This document shows, in pieces, positions 1 through 10,735 of a stretch of 64,000 bases of DNA. This stretch comes from Silene conica (Eukaryota; Streptophyta; Magnoliopsida; Caryophyllales; Caryophyllaceae), in the NCBI GenBank assembly GCA_029255685.2, contig CM055312.2:15524649-15588648 (forward strand), given 5' to 3'. The number at the start of each line of letters is the position of its first letter. Within the stretch, counting starts at the first letter, position 1. The notes beneath the pieces are model-generated. The model was not told the origin of the DNA, ran no database searches, and saw only the letters and a list, made by a program, of their open reading frames with translations. Position numbers and translations under genes: made by a program.

Positions 1-1
1 T

Positions 2-133
2 ACTCAGTGGGTTAGCCACCACAATCACCGAGGGAACATATGTGGGGTTGACTTCATATGGCTTCTCAACCCAAACAGATATAAGAAGCTTCTGAAGACA
101 CGCTGGAATGAAGCAGTATTTAGCATGTTCAAG
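2..133 (+). CDS. Coding exon remnant of the CACTA element
   Basis: An open frame from base 2 encodes a basic, aromatic-rich stretch (TQWVSHHNHRGNICG at its start, ending near FSMFK). It stops at a canonical donor, TTCAAG followed by GTGAGA at 134. Read through the donor, the frame ends at TAA 149-151. The segment sits inside the CACTA element and is probably an internal exon of one of its genes. I do not recognise the domain, and the upstream exon is outside the window. Confidence 0.35.
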
Positions 134-706
134 GTGAGAAGCAAGCTCTAACACATGGTTTTAGGTATCTTTAGAAGTCAGCGTACTTGAGAATATTTGA
201 TTTTTGATTATGAGTTTGACCTGGATCAGATACAACCAGCCTGAAAAGCCAAATGCTACACATGCAGGTCTTCTTCTTGCATTGGGTTTACATGGACACT
301 TGACTGTTCTATCGATATCTAACATATTCCACTACTATAGCGAGGTTTGCTTCAGTTTTCTGAATCTTAAATGAATGTTATTCAAACTTGTTCTCCTTGT
401 TTGCCTATTCTAGGTAGATTTTTGTTCAAGGCACACCTGCAATTCGTCTGTCATCTGTTGTTGTACTACTTTACTAACTTCATTCGTCTACTTGCCTATG
501 CTACTTTGTTGAATATTCTCTGTACCTTGTTTTATGTGGTGGCTACTTTTTATTGCACCTTAGTTTTTATATTGTTGCATCTTAGTTTTTGTAGGATTAA
601 AAACCCTTGACTTGCTGAACAATTATTTTTATGCTAGATTCTCTAATGTCATATTCAAGAAGCGTGTTCATATGTTAAACCTACTGATTTTGCAAACTTA
701 TTTGGG

Positions 707-1378
707 TTGTTACTCTCTTACTCATGTCTACTTATTGAAGAACATGACAAGTTGACAACACAATTTACTCAAATATTGGACGTCTTTAGTACTGGAAACG
801 CTACGATTGAATTTATAGACATGGCAAAATCAGTTTTGAACATGAACATGGCCGGTACACAGGTATGTTTAATTTCTCTTTATGTTTAATTTCTCTTTGT
901 GCTACTGTCCCCGCTGCGTCGTGGTTCTACTACTGCATTGTTATCACGCTGTTGCTGCTGCGTTGCTATGCTGTTCTGCATGTTGTTCTGATGTTGTTTT
1001 GCGTGCTGTTCATCTAAAATTATGAGATTGAGCCTTCTTTCATGTGCCCAGTCTACATCAGATTCAGACTGCAAAGACGTCAACCAATTGTATCCTTTTC
1101 GAGTAATATACTCATGCCCTGGGGTGTTGTTCCAAACATTCTGCTCATAAGCCCCCAACAATTCAGTTTTTATTTTGCATATTTTATGCCAAGTCCAACT
1201 ATCCTATTTAGGAAAATACTTGTTATGTTAGAACACAATGACTGCATTTTGGTGTTTTGATTAACTAAACCTGAGTATCGTGTTTCACTTTTTCTGTTTC
1301 CGGGAGAAGTATCTAATTTTATTTTGTATTATGTTATAGGTTTCAGATTTGTCGGATGGTTATGACGATGCGCCTTGA
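707..1378 (+). CDS. Two-exon 3' end of a CACTA-encoded gene (unrecognised)
   Basis: The first exon is open through IEEHDKLTTQFTQILDV and NMNMAGTQ. It ends at ACACAG with donor GTATGT at 863. The second exon begins after the acceptor TATAG at 1340 and reads VSDLSDGYDDAP before TGA at 1376-1378. Frame is kept across the junction and the product ends in a short acidic tail. The intron (863-1339) is T-rich. The position 5' of the subterminal repeats suggests the last exons of a CACTA gene. The exact 5' limit of the first exon is uncertain and no catalytic motif is visible. Confidence 0.45.
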
Positions 1379-1849
1379 TATGTTGATTGAAGCCCATTTG
1401 ACATTATTGCGCCAACTAAGTATAGCTATTTACGATTTTTTAATACAACATTATGTTGGATTTTACTATCATTCGGATCCTTATTGATATTTTGATTTTG
1501 TCGTACCGTAGAGTACTATTTTATAATAGTTAAATTGTTAATGCTAGTGTTTGTGATGAATACGATCTATTTTAGACGTATGACAATTATATATAAAAGT
1601 ACGTGGGTACTTTGTTATTCTATTCATGATTTAATTGATTACTACTACATATAGGTTTGTTTAATCTGTACGATTTTATTTGGAAATCAAATTTCTGAAT
1701 ATCTAATACTCAGAGTAACTGCGACGGTAATACTTAATAATGTTGTTCGTTTACAATCAAAAGCATCACTGAGATTGACAGTTTAAATAATCAAAATATA
1801 GAAAATTAACGCTTAATTAAGTCTCATTAAGTGACACATAAAATCATCA

Positions 1850-2245
1850 ATAGTTGTTAACGACGCTTCAAAGCGTCACATTTATTGACAAATATGAACG
1901 TCAATACGCACTTGAGACACTTTTAAGCTTCACCTTTGTTGACAAATATATAAGAGCGTCAATACGCACTCTAGACACTTTTAAGCGTCACAATTGCTAA
2001 CATATAAAAGCGTCACTAGTTACTAAAGACGCTTTAATACGTTACATTTGTTGACGAACAAAACTGTCAATAGCCATTGAAGACACTTTTAAGCGTCACA
2101 TATGTTGACAATAAAAAGCGTCACTAAATAACGACGGCTCATAAACTGACGCTTTCATAAAGCGTCGATAAAAATAAATGTGACATTTAAAAGCGTCATA
2201 AAACCCTTTAAAAAGCGTCATATTCGCACGGTATTTGTTGTAGTG
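1850..2245. repeat. CACTA subterminal repeat array
   Basis: The motif AAGCGTCA and its inverse TGACGCTT recur many times. They sit in a degenerate tandem unit of roughly 65 bp of the form (cttttaagcgtcaca..tttgttgaca). In En/Spm such subterminal motifs are the binding sites of the TNPA-type protein. That role here is inferred from position. Confidence 0.75.
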
Positions 2246-2600
2246 ACATGCCACGCCATCACATCGAAGCGTGTGTCACATCGTCACTTTTAGTGTAGTA
2301 TGCCATGCAAGTTACATTCCACGTTGGCAATGTCACCTCATTTTTTTGATGGACTACATGCCACGTCAAGCTTCAACACATCGAAATGTGTGTCACACTG
2401 TCACTTACACCTTATTCCACATCATTATTGCTACCACATCGCCTACGACCACATGCCCCACCATCACCTCGAAATGTGTGTCATACCGTCACTTTTACCG
2501 TATTACGTCGAACTAAACCGCACTTCGCGTCAACACTTCTACCTCATCACCTCAGATCACATGTCACGTCATCATTGTTATCTTAATTGACTCTCGTTAT
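2246..2600. repeat. Degenerate tandem repeat outside the CACTA end
   Basis: The phrase CGAARYGTGTGTCA(C/T)A followed by CGTCACTT recurs at 2265, 2382 and 2470, each copy preceded by a CATGCCACG-like segment. Spacing is uneven (117 and 88 bp). Overlapping reading frames here are products of the repetition and not genes. Confidence 0.55.
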
Positions 2601-2734
2601 TGTACTTAGCGAGTTAATGAGGGTGATGATGATAACGATGGTGGTGTTGGTGGTTATGGCAAAAATGATGACATTAGGTTGACTAAGATGATATAAAAAA
2701 GTTTTAAAAAATGTGAGGAAAAGATGTTGATGAA

Positions 2735-2880
2735 CCCGTATAATTGCCCGAACCAGATCCGGAACCCGTATAGACTTGACCTGTATTTTACCCGACCCGA
2801 ATACACCCGAGCCGTATTTTACCCGAACTCGTATCTACCCGACCTGTAACCCGCCCGTTCGACCCGTTTAACAGGTCTAA
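2735..2880. repeat. ACCCG-rich degenerate repeat
   Basis: The words ACCCG, CCCGA and CCGTAT recur in a simple pattern. This is a low-complexity block of the type found in plant non-autonomous DNA elements. An inverse-strand counterpart (CGGGT/GGGTT) is present at 8570-8700. Confidence 0.6.
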
Positions 2881-3550
2881 TTGTACGAAACAACTTGTCT
2901 TTCTCCTTTTCTTTCCTCAACTTAGCCGCTGGCTGAGTCTCCTCTTATAGAAGAAAGGGCGTGAGAACGGTTAAAAAGAGGCGGTTACGTACACACCATT
3001 TCCACGGAGCAAGTTTCTAGGGACAGGCCCCTCTTCTCGTGTAAAGTGTTCTTTAAAAAATCTTTGTCCAATGCTGGATCTCATACGACAAGGTTTTCTA
3101 ATAGCTCTCTTTCTAGTCGAGTTAGGGTAAGTACCCTTTCGAGACCACCCAGCATAGTAGCTCTGTCATTAGCTTGGACTTGACTTTGCTTGCTTTCTTT
3201 ATCTTACTTTTTGCCTCCTCTATTTCTAGTTCCCTGTCCTTGCGGTTTTATAGGAAATTATGAGGGGTCAAAGGAGATTTTTGGGAAAAGATGGAAAATA
3301 AGTGAAATAGGCGAAATAGGGGAATAAAGCCACAATCAAGTTATAATCGCGGTGGCAAAACAATCAGTTCAAGTGGATTTTTGCCTGAAAATGTGTTTGG
3401 GTGCAAGTTTTGAACGGAGCTATTATTTTGGGTGTAATTTATTAAAAAAAATTAAGGTGGGAGTAAGTTCAAAAAAGAATTTGAGATGGGTATAATTGAT
3501 AATTTACTCTAAAATATATGAATTGTAGTCTACGTGATTTGCAAAATAAC
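2881..3550. other. Unassigned intergenic sequence
   Basis: I see no coding frame, RNA gene or recognisable element here. The segment has moderate GC up to about 3250 and is AT-rich after that. Confidence 0.5.
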
Positions 3551-3785
3551 GGGTGGTTTGTTTATCTGAAATTCCATGAATTAAAGTTCTATAAAAATTC
3601 TAATTCCTTTGTAATAGGGAAAATTGCTTACCTAGCCCCTCTAGGTTCTAAGTAAGTGAGAATTCTTATGGAATTTACTTCTTCCTCTCCAACCAAACAA
3701 AATCCCATTCCATGTGAATTGTAAAAATATGTGAACTGATAATTCTTAAAACTCCAATTTCGATTGTGAACCAAATGATCCCTAA
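3551..3785. mobile_element. Possible Tourist/Harbinger-like MITE
   Basis: The segment opens with GGGTGGTTTGTTTATCTG and closes with CCAAATGATCCCTAA. This gives weakly complementary ends that begin GGG, with TAA-like bases outside. Interior AT-rich arms (AATTCCATGAATT and AAAACTCCAATTTCG) are also loosely inverted. The match is imperfect, and the call rests on resemblance to Tourist termini. Confidence 0.3.
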
Positions 3786-4052
3786 TTGCAAAAAGGCGCC
3801 ATAATTAACTGACCAGTATTTGGTTTATCAACCGTCTATTTCAATTAGGATTGTATTTTATCAAAGTGCAACTCTATTCCCAACCAAGTTTGATTTTAAC
3901 CAATTAATAAAGAGTTTGGGATTTCGTTAACATTCCATGTTACCATCATTTGTGACATGTTCGCATTTAATGGCCAAAAGTGACGGTCTTGATTACTTTG
4001 GTCATTGATGAAATTAACTAATAAAATTCAAGGGCACAATTAGTATTATGTT
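3786..4052. other. Unassigned intergenic sequence
   Basis: AT-rich DNA between two DNA elements. No feature recognised. Confidence 0.5.
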
Positions 4053-4574
4053 TAGGAATGTCATTGGGACGGGGCGGTAGTGGATATATGCTCCCCCGCA
4101 TCCGTACCCCGCCAAGCAATTCTCATACCTACACCCGCTCCACAACCCATGATGGGTTCAAAATTTAAGACCCGTACTCGCCCCGGCAGGTGGAAATCTA
4201 AACCCGTACCCGCCCCATTTACCTACGAACCACATGTGTCATACTTTTTCTATGCTTTTGTTGATTAAAATATTGTTTAAGCACTATGAACTTCCGTAGA
4301 GCTTCATTTTAATATTTTTAGTTTAAGATTTTTTATTAAAATTAATAAATATAAATATCATTATAAAAAGTCATAAGAATATATATTTTTAACTGGTGGG
4401 TAGGCGGGTTTCTGGTGGGTATGACGTAAAATCTTTCCCCGCCCACCACCCATGGCAGGTGGAATTTTTGTACCCGTACCTGCCCCACCACCCGCAAAAA
4501 CGTTACCCGTACCCGCTCCAATTGGGACGGGTGTGAAGCGATACCCACTTTTACCTGCTGCGCTGACATCCCTA
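4053..4574. mobile_element. hAT-type non-autonomous element with 8-bp target duplication
   Basis: The ends are TAGGAATGTCA (4053-4063) and TGACATCCCTA (4564-4574), inverted with one mismatch. They are flanked by perfect direct copies of ATTATGTT at 4045-4052 and 4575-4582. An 8-bp duplication is the hAT signature. The interior has GC-rich CCCGCC/ACCCGTACC tracts near both ends in inverted arrangement around an AT-rich centre. No transposase frame is present, so movement would need a transposase in trans. Confidence 0.85.
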
Positions 4575-4582
4575 ATTATGTT

Positions 4583-4685
4583 ATACGCAGGGTTACGATT
4601 TGAAAAAGTGAAAACTTCTGACACACATGGAAAAAGAAACAACTTCCCTCCACCAACCACCCACCTGCATTATAATGGTTCCACA
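4583..4685. other. Spacer between two DNA elements
   Basis: Short sequence with no recognised feature. Confidence 0.5.
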
Positions 4686-4688
4686 TAA

Positions 4689-5685
4689 GACCACCCCCAA
4701 GTAAAGGTCGCACTAACTAGGTCACGACCCATTTTTACTCTTAATCACCCATTAATGATCTTGACCGACTTTTACTCTCTCAAGCAAAAGGTCACGACCT
4801 AGGTCACAAATCTATTCATTTTCCACTTTCCAACACTTTCATTCATTTCTCACATTCTCTACGCCACCTTTCTCTCACCCACTCTACAATTATTTTCCTA
4901 ACATTTTATAATTTTTGTTTTTTTTCTATTATAATAAGTATCTTAATAAAATAAAAAGTACCTAAATATTTTACGGTTATATTAACCTTATGGCGTAATT
5001 TACGGGGAAAAAAAATATTAAATAACTTGGTTATAATTTCGAAAAGTGATTAGGCGATTTCATTAACAATTAAAAATGAAATATCTAGGCGATCAAACGA
5101 CTATAATTAATTTAGCGATATATCGGTGCTATTAACCAACATATTTGAAATATTAGTTGACGGTTTTGACGAACGTATAACTCGAAAGAAAGTTATCTAC
5201 GTGAAAATTGGGCCAAACCACTAGTTGGCCCAAAACCACAAGTTATCCAACGACTATATTCGATCGGGCGGTTATATTTTGATTTAACGACGACTCTAAT
5301 TAATCAAATGTAACGACTTTATTTGATATATTAGTTGATAATTTTTTTTCTGAAATATGATTCGACATATAAAAACGAATACATAATTGAAAAATACGAT
5401 AAAATAATAAAATGTATTTGAAACTAATTACGAACGTATTGACAATATTAGTCGAGACAAATAAATTATTTACGATTAAAATAAGACGTAAACTTTCACA
5501 ACCAATAAGAGATTGACACATACTAGGTCAATTTTTCACAACCAAGGTGACAAATTGACCTTTTGATAGTATTGGTCACAAATTAACCTTGAAAGATCAC
5601 AAATTATTTAGCTTAATGGTACATTAACAATGACAAAGCAAGTCATGACCTACCTATTGACCGTGCTTGGGAATTGGGGATGGTC
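4689..5685. mobile_element. TAA-flanked inverted-repeat DNA element (Harbinger-like?)
   Basis: The outer ends are GACCACCCCC at 4689 and GGGGATGGTC at 5676-5685, with TAA immediately outside both (4686-4688 and 5686-5688). The subterminal words continue the inversion loosely: CAAGTAAAGGTC on the left, and GACCGTGCTTGG on the right. TAA duplication fits PIF/Harbinger. The interior (about 1 kb) is AT-rich with repeated GGTCA/GACC words and no coding frame. The superfamily call is tentative. Confidence 0.5.
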
Positions 5686-5695
5686 TAAAGGAACA

Positions 5696-5893
5696 CAAAT
5701 TCTTATTTGTAATGGTACTATCCGTCGCAAGCTTGTGACGGATACCATTTTCTCTCACGAAATAACCACTTTTTCTCTCTCACCAACACTATTCCTGTGG
5801 TCCCCTTTCCCCACTAACTCATTTTGTATCCATTTTATCTCACAAAATATTCGTCACAAATGGTAACCGGTCGCAAGCAAGACTTTTCTAAAG
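5696..5893. mobile_element. Possible small MITE
   Basis: Left part: CTTATTTG, then ATGGTA, then CCGTCGCAAGCTTGTGACGG, which is a local hairpin. Right part: TCGTCACAAATGGTAACCGG, then CGCAAGCAAGAC. The two halves are partly complementary and share TCTCAC words. No clean target duplication is seen. Confidence 0.35.
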
Positions 5894-6033
5894 GAAAAAA
5901 TAAAATATTGGAGTTGATACGAGTAAAAAGTCTATCGTATCATCCCCTCTTTCCTCTGAAAATATAGCATTTGCAGGTATTAGTCATGTCTACTTTACTA
6001 TCTTCGATTCTCCCACCTCACTTCTACTGAGTA

Positions 6034-6291
6034 CTTCCTCCATTTTTATCCAAATACCCTATTTACTTTATTCACCTTTGCCAACGCAAATTTTGCGTGC
6101 TTCATATCTTTAACTACGTATTTGTAAAAATTATAAAAGTTATATATTTTCAATGTACTCGTAAAGACGAATTAAACAAGACCCACATGAATATATTTTT
6201 TCTTACGTATTGAGAGAAAATTGAGATTGAAAGTTGATTGATGAATAGTGTACAAAAGACAAATATGGTATTTGGATAAAAATGGAGGAAT
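6034..6291. mobile_element. Stowaway MITE (Tc1/mariner type)
   Basis: The 5' end CTTCCTCCATTTTTATCC is the near-perfect inverted complement of the 3' end GGATAAAAATGGAGGAA. A TA dinucleotide lies outside each end (6032-6033 and 6292-6293). The 258-bp length, the CTYCCTCC terminus and the TA target duplication are all standard for Stowaway. The interior is AT-rich and non-coding. Confidence 0.9.
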
Positions 6292-6488
6292 TATAATTCA
6301 ATTCGACTGGACACGGCCGATCTTACGTCACTCCTCGCATTCAATTCAGATGCTATGTATACCTAGGAACCGTGAAAAGGGTAACATAATGACCTCCAAT
6401 TTCAAAGGTGTTTTCTACTTCTCTCTACTCACTTTTTTGCACTCTTCCAATTTATGGTATACCATTTGAACATTTCTTATATTTTCAG

Positions 6489-6553
6489 GGAAGAGAAAGC
6501 GGCCTAATACGGAGGTCGATTCGGATATGGAGAGCGTGGGTAGCAATTTCCAG
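6489..6553 (+). CDS. Possible upstream exon of the hypothetical gene at 6,976
   Basis: The segment is bounded by a good acceptor (TATTTTCAG) and donor (CAG, then GTACAA). One frame reads KRKRPNTEVDSDMESVGSNFQ-like, a basic then acidic stretch. Its phase does not match the next exon in that frame. A second frame does match phase but is less protein-like. The link to the downstream gene is therefore unproven. Confidence 0.3.
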
Positions 6554-6975
6554 GTACAATTTTACGAAATTATTAAATGCAATTTTATGAAATTATTAAA
6601 TGCCCTTACAGATGATTTTGCTGTAATAAATTGCGAAAAAGATTTGTAGCTGAAAATCCAAGTTTTAATTTTGAAGTAGATCCATGAATGAGCATGATTC
6701 CATGTGTATGAAGGAATTGGCATTGTAGCACATTGATTTAGAAGCAATGCCAACTAGTCTGCCACGTTTGTGTCCTCTGTATGTTATTGTATTGACATTG
6801 TATATGTGGTGAACAGTGATGTGCTTCTCTGTAAATGCTTTCAGATCCAATTGCTAAAACTATCATACATCCATGTTTTTCTCATAACACAGACTAAACT
6901 TAGAGAATAAGTGTGGTTAAGCAATGTTGAATGAAGATAACCATGGTTTGTTACTATTGTGGGATTAATGCGCAG

Positions 6976-8020
6976 TCTTAAATACAAGGGTTTTGTGATA
7001 TCAAGGGAAGCTGTAATGCATGTTATTCTCGACTTGGAAAAAATATTTATTGATGGCCTTTCGCATCACCCGCGTTATGAAAAATACGAGTTCTATTTCT
7101 CCGCGGTCTTTGGTCCAAAATATGATAATGGTCCCTTGGTTACCCATGAGTTACAGAAGTCACTTCTTCCAAGCACTTCTACTATGACTCTACTTTCGCA
7201 ACTTTCCAGTAGCGACGAGGACGAGAGTCTTGTAAGTTGGAGGAATACGAGACTTGATTTTATTCCGGGAAAAGGAATTGTAGAAGTTGATCTCACGGAG
7301 GAGGAACGTTTGCAAAAAGATAGTGCGTACATCGAATCAAGAGCGAAGGAGAAAATAAAAAAGGAACAAAGGAAAAAGAAAAAAGTTGTGGAGTACACTG
7401 TGACTTCGCCTCGTTACAATCCGCCAGACCCCTCAAATGCACCTCGAGGCCAATTCTTAATTCAATCAAATGTTAACTATGTTGATCAGACAGGCCTGGT
7501 GGATTTTATAATATAGCAAAGATACTCAACAGTTCGATGGTCAAGAAGTTGGCCGTCTTCTTTATAATATCTCTCCAGTGAGTTCTGAATATCAGGTTAT
7601 GGCGAGGTTGCCGACTCAAAAGAGGAAGGATGCATTTTACGAATTTCAGCTTCTATCAAAAGCGGCTCCTGCACAACAGCGATCCAACCCTTATTTTCCC
7701 ATTCCCAATCAACACAGTAAGCTTCATTTCTATTGCTATTATTGTTTTGGTTTGATGATCAATTTTTCAAGACTCTCTTTGGTAAGTGGACCGGGATCTA
7801 AAACTGTACGAACAATATGCTAGTATAAAGCTGTATTATTATTTTTATTTTAGATAATGATCAATTTTTCAAGATCCTCTCTTTGGTAGATTGACCAGGA
7901 TCTAAAAGTGCCCCGACAATATGTTATAAAGCTGGAATGGTTTATGTATATCCCGATTTTTATGTGTCGTGCTCACTTTTTTCTCGTTTTGCTCTTTATT
8001 TTGCAGATGACAATGTTTGA
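6976..8020 (+). pseudogene. Hypothetical plant protein gene, frameshifted
   Basis: After the acceptor GCGCAG at 6975, a long frame encodes SLKYKGFVISREAVMHVILD. It continues through an acidic serine patch (SSSDEDES) and a highly charged K/E/R helix, then a Y/P-rich segment, to a stop at 7514-7516. One base out of frame, the protein continues convincingly from YSKDTQQFDGQEVG through ARLPTQKRKDAFYEF to PIPNQH. It reaches a donor at 7717 and a last exon at 8007-8020 that supplies NDNV and TGA. The codon pattern of both halves looks like one real protein with a single-base frameshift near 7505. The charged middle suggests a nuclear protein. I do not recognise the family, and a base error in the sequence is an alternative to true decay. 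Confidence 0.45.
7753..7935 (+). repeat. Tandem duplication inside an intron
   Basis: The phrase TGATCAATTTTTCAAGA...CTCTCTTTGGTA...GGATCTAAAA...ACAATATG...ATAAAGCTG occurs twice, about 100 bp apart. It lies within the intron 7717-8006 of the preceding gene. The copies differ by small indels. Confidence 0.7.
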
Positions 8021-8569
8021 AGGCCGGTAGAGATAAAACGAAGTGTGAATTGGCCAAGCACAAAGGAGCAATTGACCCTTCTGATCCTTTGTGGCCAAAT
8101 TCGGAAGAGGAAGGGTTTGGAGGTGAGTTGCGTCTGCTGTTTTCCTGACGTCGATGCTGCTGTTTTCGTAGTGTTGGTGCTGCTGTAATTTATCCTTCAG
8201 CTGTTCAGACTCCGTTTATTTGTTTGTTCGTACAATATCTAAGCATTACTGAGATGTAAGGTGAGGTCAGATAATAAGTTATGAAAGAGTTGAATTGTGT
8301 TAAATAGTTGGGCAGACTGCAGGTATGGCCAAGCTTGTAACAAAACGAGACTGATTACATGTATCAGTAAAACGAACGTACTAAAAATAGCCATGGTGCA
8401 ACTGATGATCACTTACAAAGAAGCGGCCCTTGTGCAAAGCATATGACTTGATCCAGCCACAAAGAAAGGGTTTGAGGGAACGGAAATTCCTGCTGTAGCC
8501 ATGCCTTTTATTTCTTTTTCCTTCTAATTCTTCAACCGTAAAGTAGACCTGACAAAACGGGTCGCATTC
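8021..8569. other. 3' flank of the hypothetical gene
   Basis: A second open stretch just after the stop (8022-8122, reading KTKCELAKHKGAIDPSDPLW in another frame) may be a coding remnant, but no exon boundaries support it. The rest (8130-8569) shows nothing recognisable. Confidence 0.3.
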
Positions 8570-8700
8570 GGGTTGACCAACGGTCACATTCTGGTTGGGT
8601 CAATTTGGGTTGGGCCAATTCGGGTTAGTTTGGGTCGAGTTGGGTCACTCGGGTTCAGGGGACTGTTTCGGGTTTGTTGGTCGGGTTCAGGGGACTGTTT
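8570..8700. repeat. GGGTT/CGGGT-rich degenerate repeat
   Basis: Words of the form TTGGGTT, CGGGTT and GGGTCA recur. The phrase GGGTTCAGGGGACTGTTTC is directly duplicated at about 8651 and 8685. It is the strand-inverse of the ACCCG block at 2735-2880, so both may be ends or arms of a related non-autonomous element. Confidence 0.55.
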
Positions 8701-8745
8701 CACAAATCCGTAAGAGAAAGGGATAGAAGGAGGTGTGAAGATGCG

Positions 8746-8966
8746 CTGGATTCATCTCACCAAGAATTGATGTCTTGTTCTGAAATTACTCTTGTTGTGG
8801 TTGACCGCATTGAGGGTGTGTGTGTGTGCAGACTAAGACTGTCCTTCTTCCGGCTTTTGGTAAGAGGATCAGGCCCGTTTTAAGTGTCAACAAGATGGAC
8901 TGTTGCCTCCTTGAGCTCAAGGTGGATGGAGAGGAGGCTTGCACTATATTCCAGAAGGTGACTTAA
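8746..8966 (+). pseudogene. Elongation factor 2 (eEF2) pseudogene fragment
   Basis: Two frames together match the G-domain of eukaryotic translation elongation factor 2, the GTPase that moves tRNA and mRNA on the 80S ribosome. The first frame reads [22 protein letters not shown] (eEF2: IDSPGHVDF..ALVVVDCIEGVCV). After a TG-repeat slip near 8820 it resumes as [22 protein letters not shown], then [19 protein letters not shown] and TAA. The NKMD motif for guanine recognition is kept. The GHVDF motif is lost and the fragment is about 75 codons of a protein near 840. No intron is seen within it. It sits next to a simple-repeat block and may be a retrocopy or a fragment carried by a transposon. Confidence 0.8.
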
Positions 8967-9059
8967 ACGTAGTGTCTCTACTAAAAACATAGTGTTTCTA
9001 AACATAAAACACTACGGTTGAATATTTAGATTACAAACACTAAATTTGTGTTCATTGCT

Positions 9060-9142
9060 GGGGCGGATCCAACCACAGGATATGACTGGTCATCGCGGAT
9101 ATGAGCCTAGCCCACCCCACTTCTAAATCCTGGATCCGCCCC
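9060..9142. mobile_element. Short MITE remnant with 12-bp inverted ends
   Basis: GGGGCGGATCCA at 9060-9071 is perfectly inverted as TGGATCCGCCCC at 9131-9142. The interior keeps GCGGATATGAGCCTAGCCC, a phrase I associate with a common plant non-autonomous element family. No target duplication is obvious. Confidence 0.6.
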
Positions 9143-10239
9143 TGATTCATTAGATCATTACCATCATAAATTAGTACTTTAGTAGACACAAGATGACGGG
9201 AGAGGGATAAAGAAATTCGGCTCTAAAGTGAATGAGGGAGTGGCAAAATGTACTACCAAATTCACTCACTACCTCCCATAATATTAATTCATAAACCCTA
9301 ATAATATAAATTTCACATAAACAAAAATGGAGGAAACCAACAATCCATCAATAGCAAATGAAACCGAAAGCGAAACCAAAACCCGAGTCGAAAACGAGAA
9401 ACGAGAGAAGGGTGACGGTTACGGTTGTTAGACAGCAAGCGGCTGATGTGGTTTACACAGACATATATACATGCAACAAAGGCAACGCCCATAAAACAAC
9501 GAAGAGAGTCTTGAAATTTTAAGACTTGCTAACAAACCCGTTACTTAAATCCCGTTAAAGTAAGCAAAAGTACCCAAACTTTGACATTATTTAACAATAG
9601 AACCACTTCAACACTGCTTCATAGTTACAAATATAGCTAGAAATATCAACTTCACTTACGAACAAAAACCTATGAATTCAACAATAAATCAGAGGCACTT
9701 GCTTGAAAAAACAAACTCCTAAGCTCAATGTAACTAAATCACCATGTAGAACATGTGACACCATTATAACTGTATTTTGCATTCTAAGTCATATGTAACG
9801 GGTTGTATGTCGACGCAGTGAGGATGCTTGGGCATAGTCATCCTCATGGGTCGACTTGGACTGCTCACCTTTCTTCACATACAAAGGTATTTCTCATTGT
9901 GTCACTCTCCTAACAGTAGACATTCTGCTAGGATGGCTTAAGATTATTCATGGGTTGTCTCTAGAATTTAACACACTGAGTGTATAGGAGACTCCTTCCT
10001 TCTGCGCTTTTGTGTGAGTGTATAGGAGACTCCTTCCTGCAATGTAGCCTTCCGTCCCTCTTTGTTGTTCCACAGCTCAGTCGTTATGTACCTTCCACTA
10101 GGGTTGTACTCATTAATTTCCTTCAAGGACGTCTTTACAGCGTTGCATACGTCATCACCCCACTCTCTTTTCAGGTCTCTTAGTTTCTCGTCTTCATCGT
10201 CTAATATTTCCTGTAACCGGAAAACTAGGATTTAACATC
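9143..10239. other. Unassigned intergenic sequence
   Basis: No convincing coding frame. The only structure noted is a 23-bp direct repeat, GAGTGTATAGGAGACTCCTT.., at 9978-10000 and 10016-10038. Confidence 0.5.
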
Positions 10240-10735
10240 ATACTTAATGGTTAAAAGACACGGCATAATCTGTGAATTGGTATCAGTACGTTTGGTGTCG
10301 ATACAATAGTCCCAAACATGCATTCATAACATTGCTTATGATACGGGGACGACTCTGGACTGCTGACCGATTGCAGCAGATGAGTATTTGCAATGGGCAG
10401 CTGTACTACTTATGTGGGAATGCTCAAGAGACTCACAAACACCTCTTTTTTGATTGTGACTATGCTCGTAGATGCTTAAAGTTGTTGGGCAATTGGCTTG
10501 GTATAGATGGTATGATGCTCGGACAATGGCAGTGGATATTGAGGAGTCGTATGTTAACAGTATAATGCTACAACGTCAAGTGATCGGAGCATGTGTTTGT
10601 GGTGTGATTCATGGCATATGGATGCAACGGAATAAATTTCGAGTTGAGGGTGTTAAAATGAATCCTACTAGTCTGCTACAATTGGTACAACAGGAGGTTA
10701 AGGTTCGTGTTCGGTTTTTTTTTTTATAAAGGACC
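10240..10735 (+). pseudogene. LINE (non-LTR retrotransposon) 3' fragment, RT zinc-binding region
   Basis: The frame NWYQYVWCRYNSPKHAFITL..GRLWTADRL followed by CNGQLYYLCGNAQETHKHLF and DC matches the zf-RVT region at the end of plant L1-type ORF2, with its C-x2-C-x4-H-x4-C-type pattern (CYLCG..ETHKHLFFDC). After a one-base shift near 10,490 it continues as CGVIHGIWMQRNKFRVEGV, the usual C-terminal tail, to TAA. All of the endonuclease and reverse transcriptase proper is missing. The 3' boundary is uncertain and no poly(A) is seen. Confidence 0.75.

Larger units (their letters stand above)
1..2245 (+). mobile_element. CACTA (En/Spm) transposon, 3' part
   Basis: The right terminus is visible: TTTGTTGTAGTG at 2234-2245 is the inverted form of the CACTACAACAAA ends that define plant CACTA elements. 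Just inside it lie several hundred bases of repeated GCGTCA motifs, the subterminal arrangement expected of this superfamily. Upstream are spliced coding remnants (2-133 and about 707-1378). The 5' end lies outside the window, so the 3-bp target duplication (the right copy would be ACA at 2246-2248) cannot be confirmed. Bases 151-700 hold only AT-rich intron-like sequence. Confidence 0.8.

Noticed and set aside
2271..2590. Three overlapping His/Thr-rich open frames
   Set aside because: All arise from one degenerate tandem repeat.
8570..8700. Possible interstitial telomere repeat
   Set aside because: The words are TTGGGTT and CGGGTT with irregular spacing, not the plant TTTAGGG repeat.
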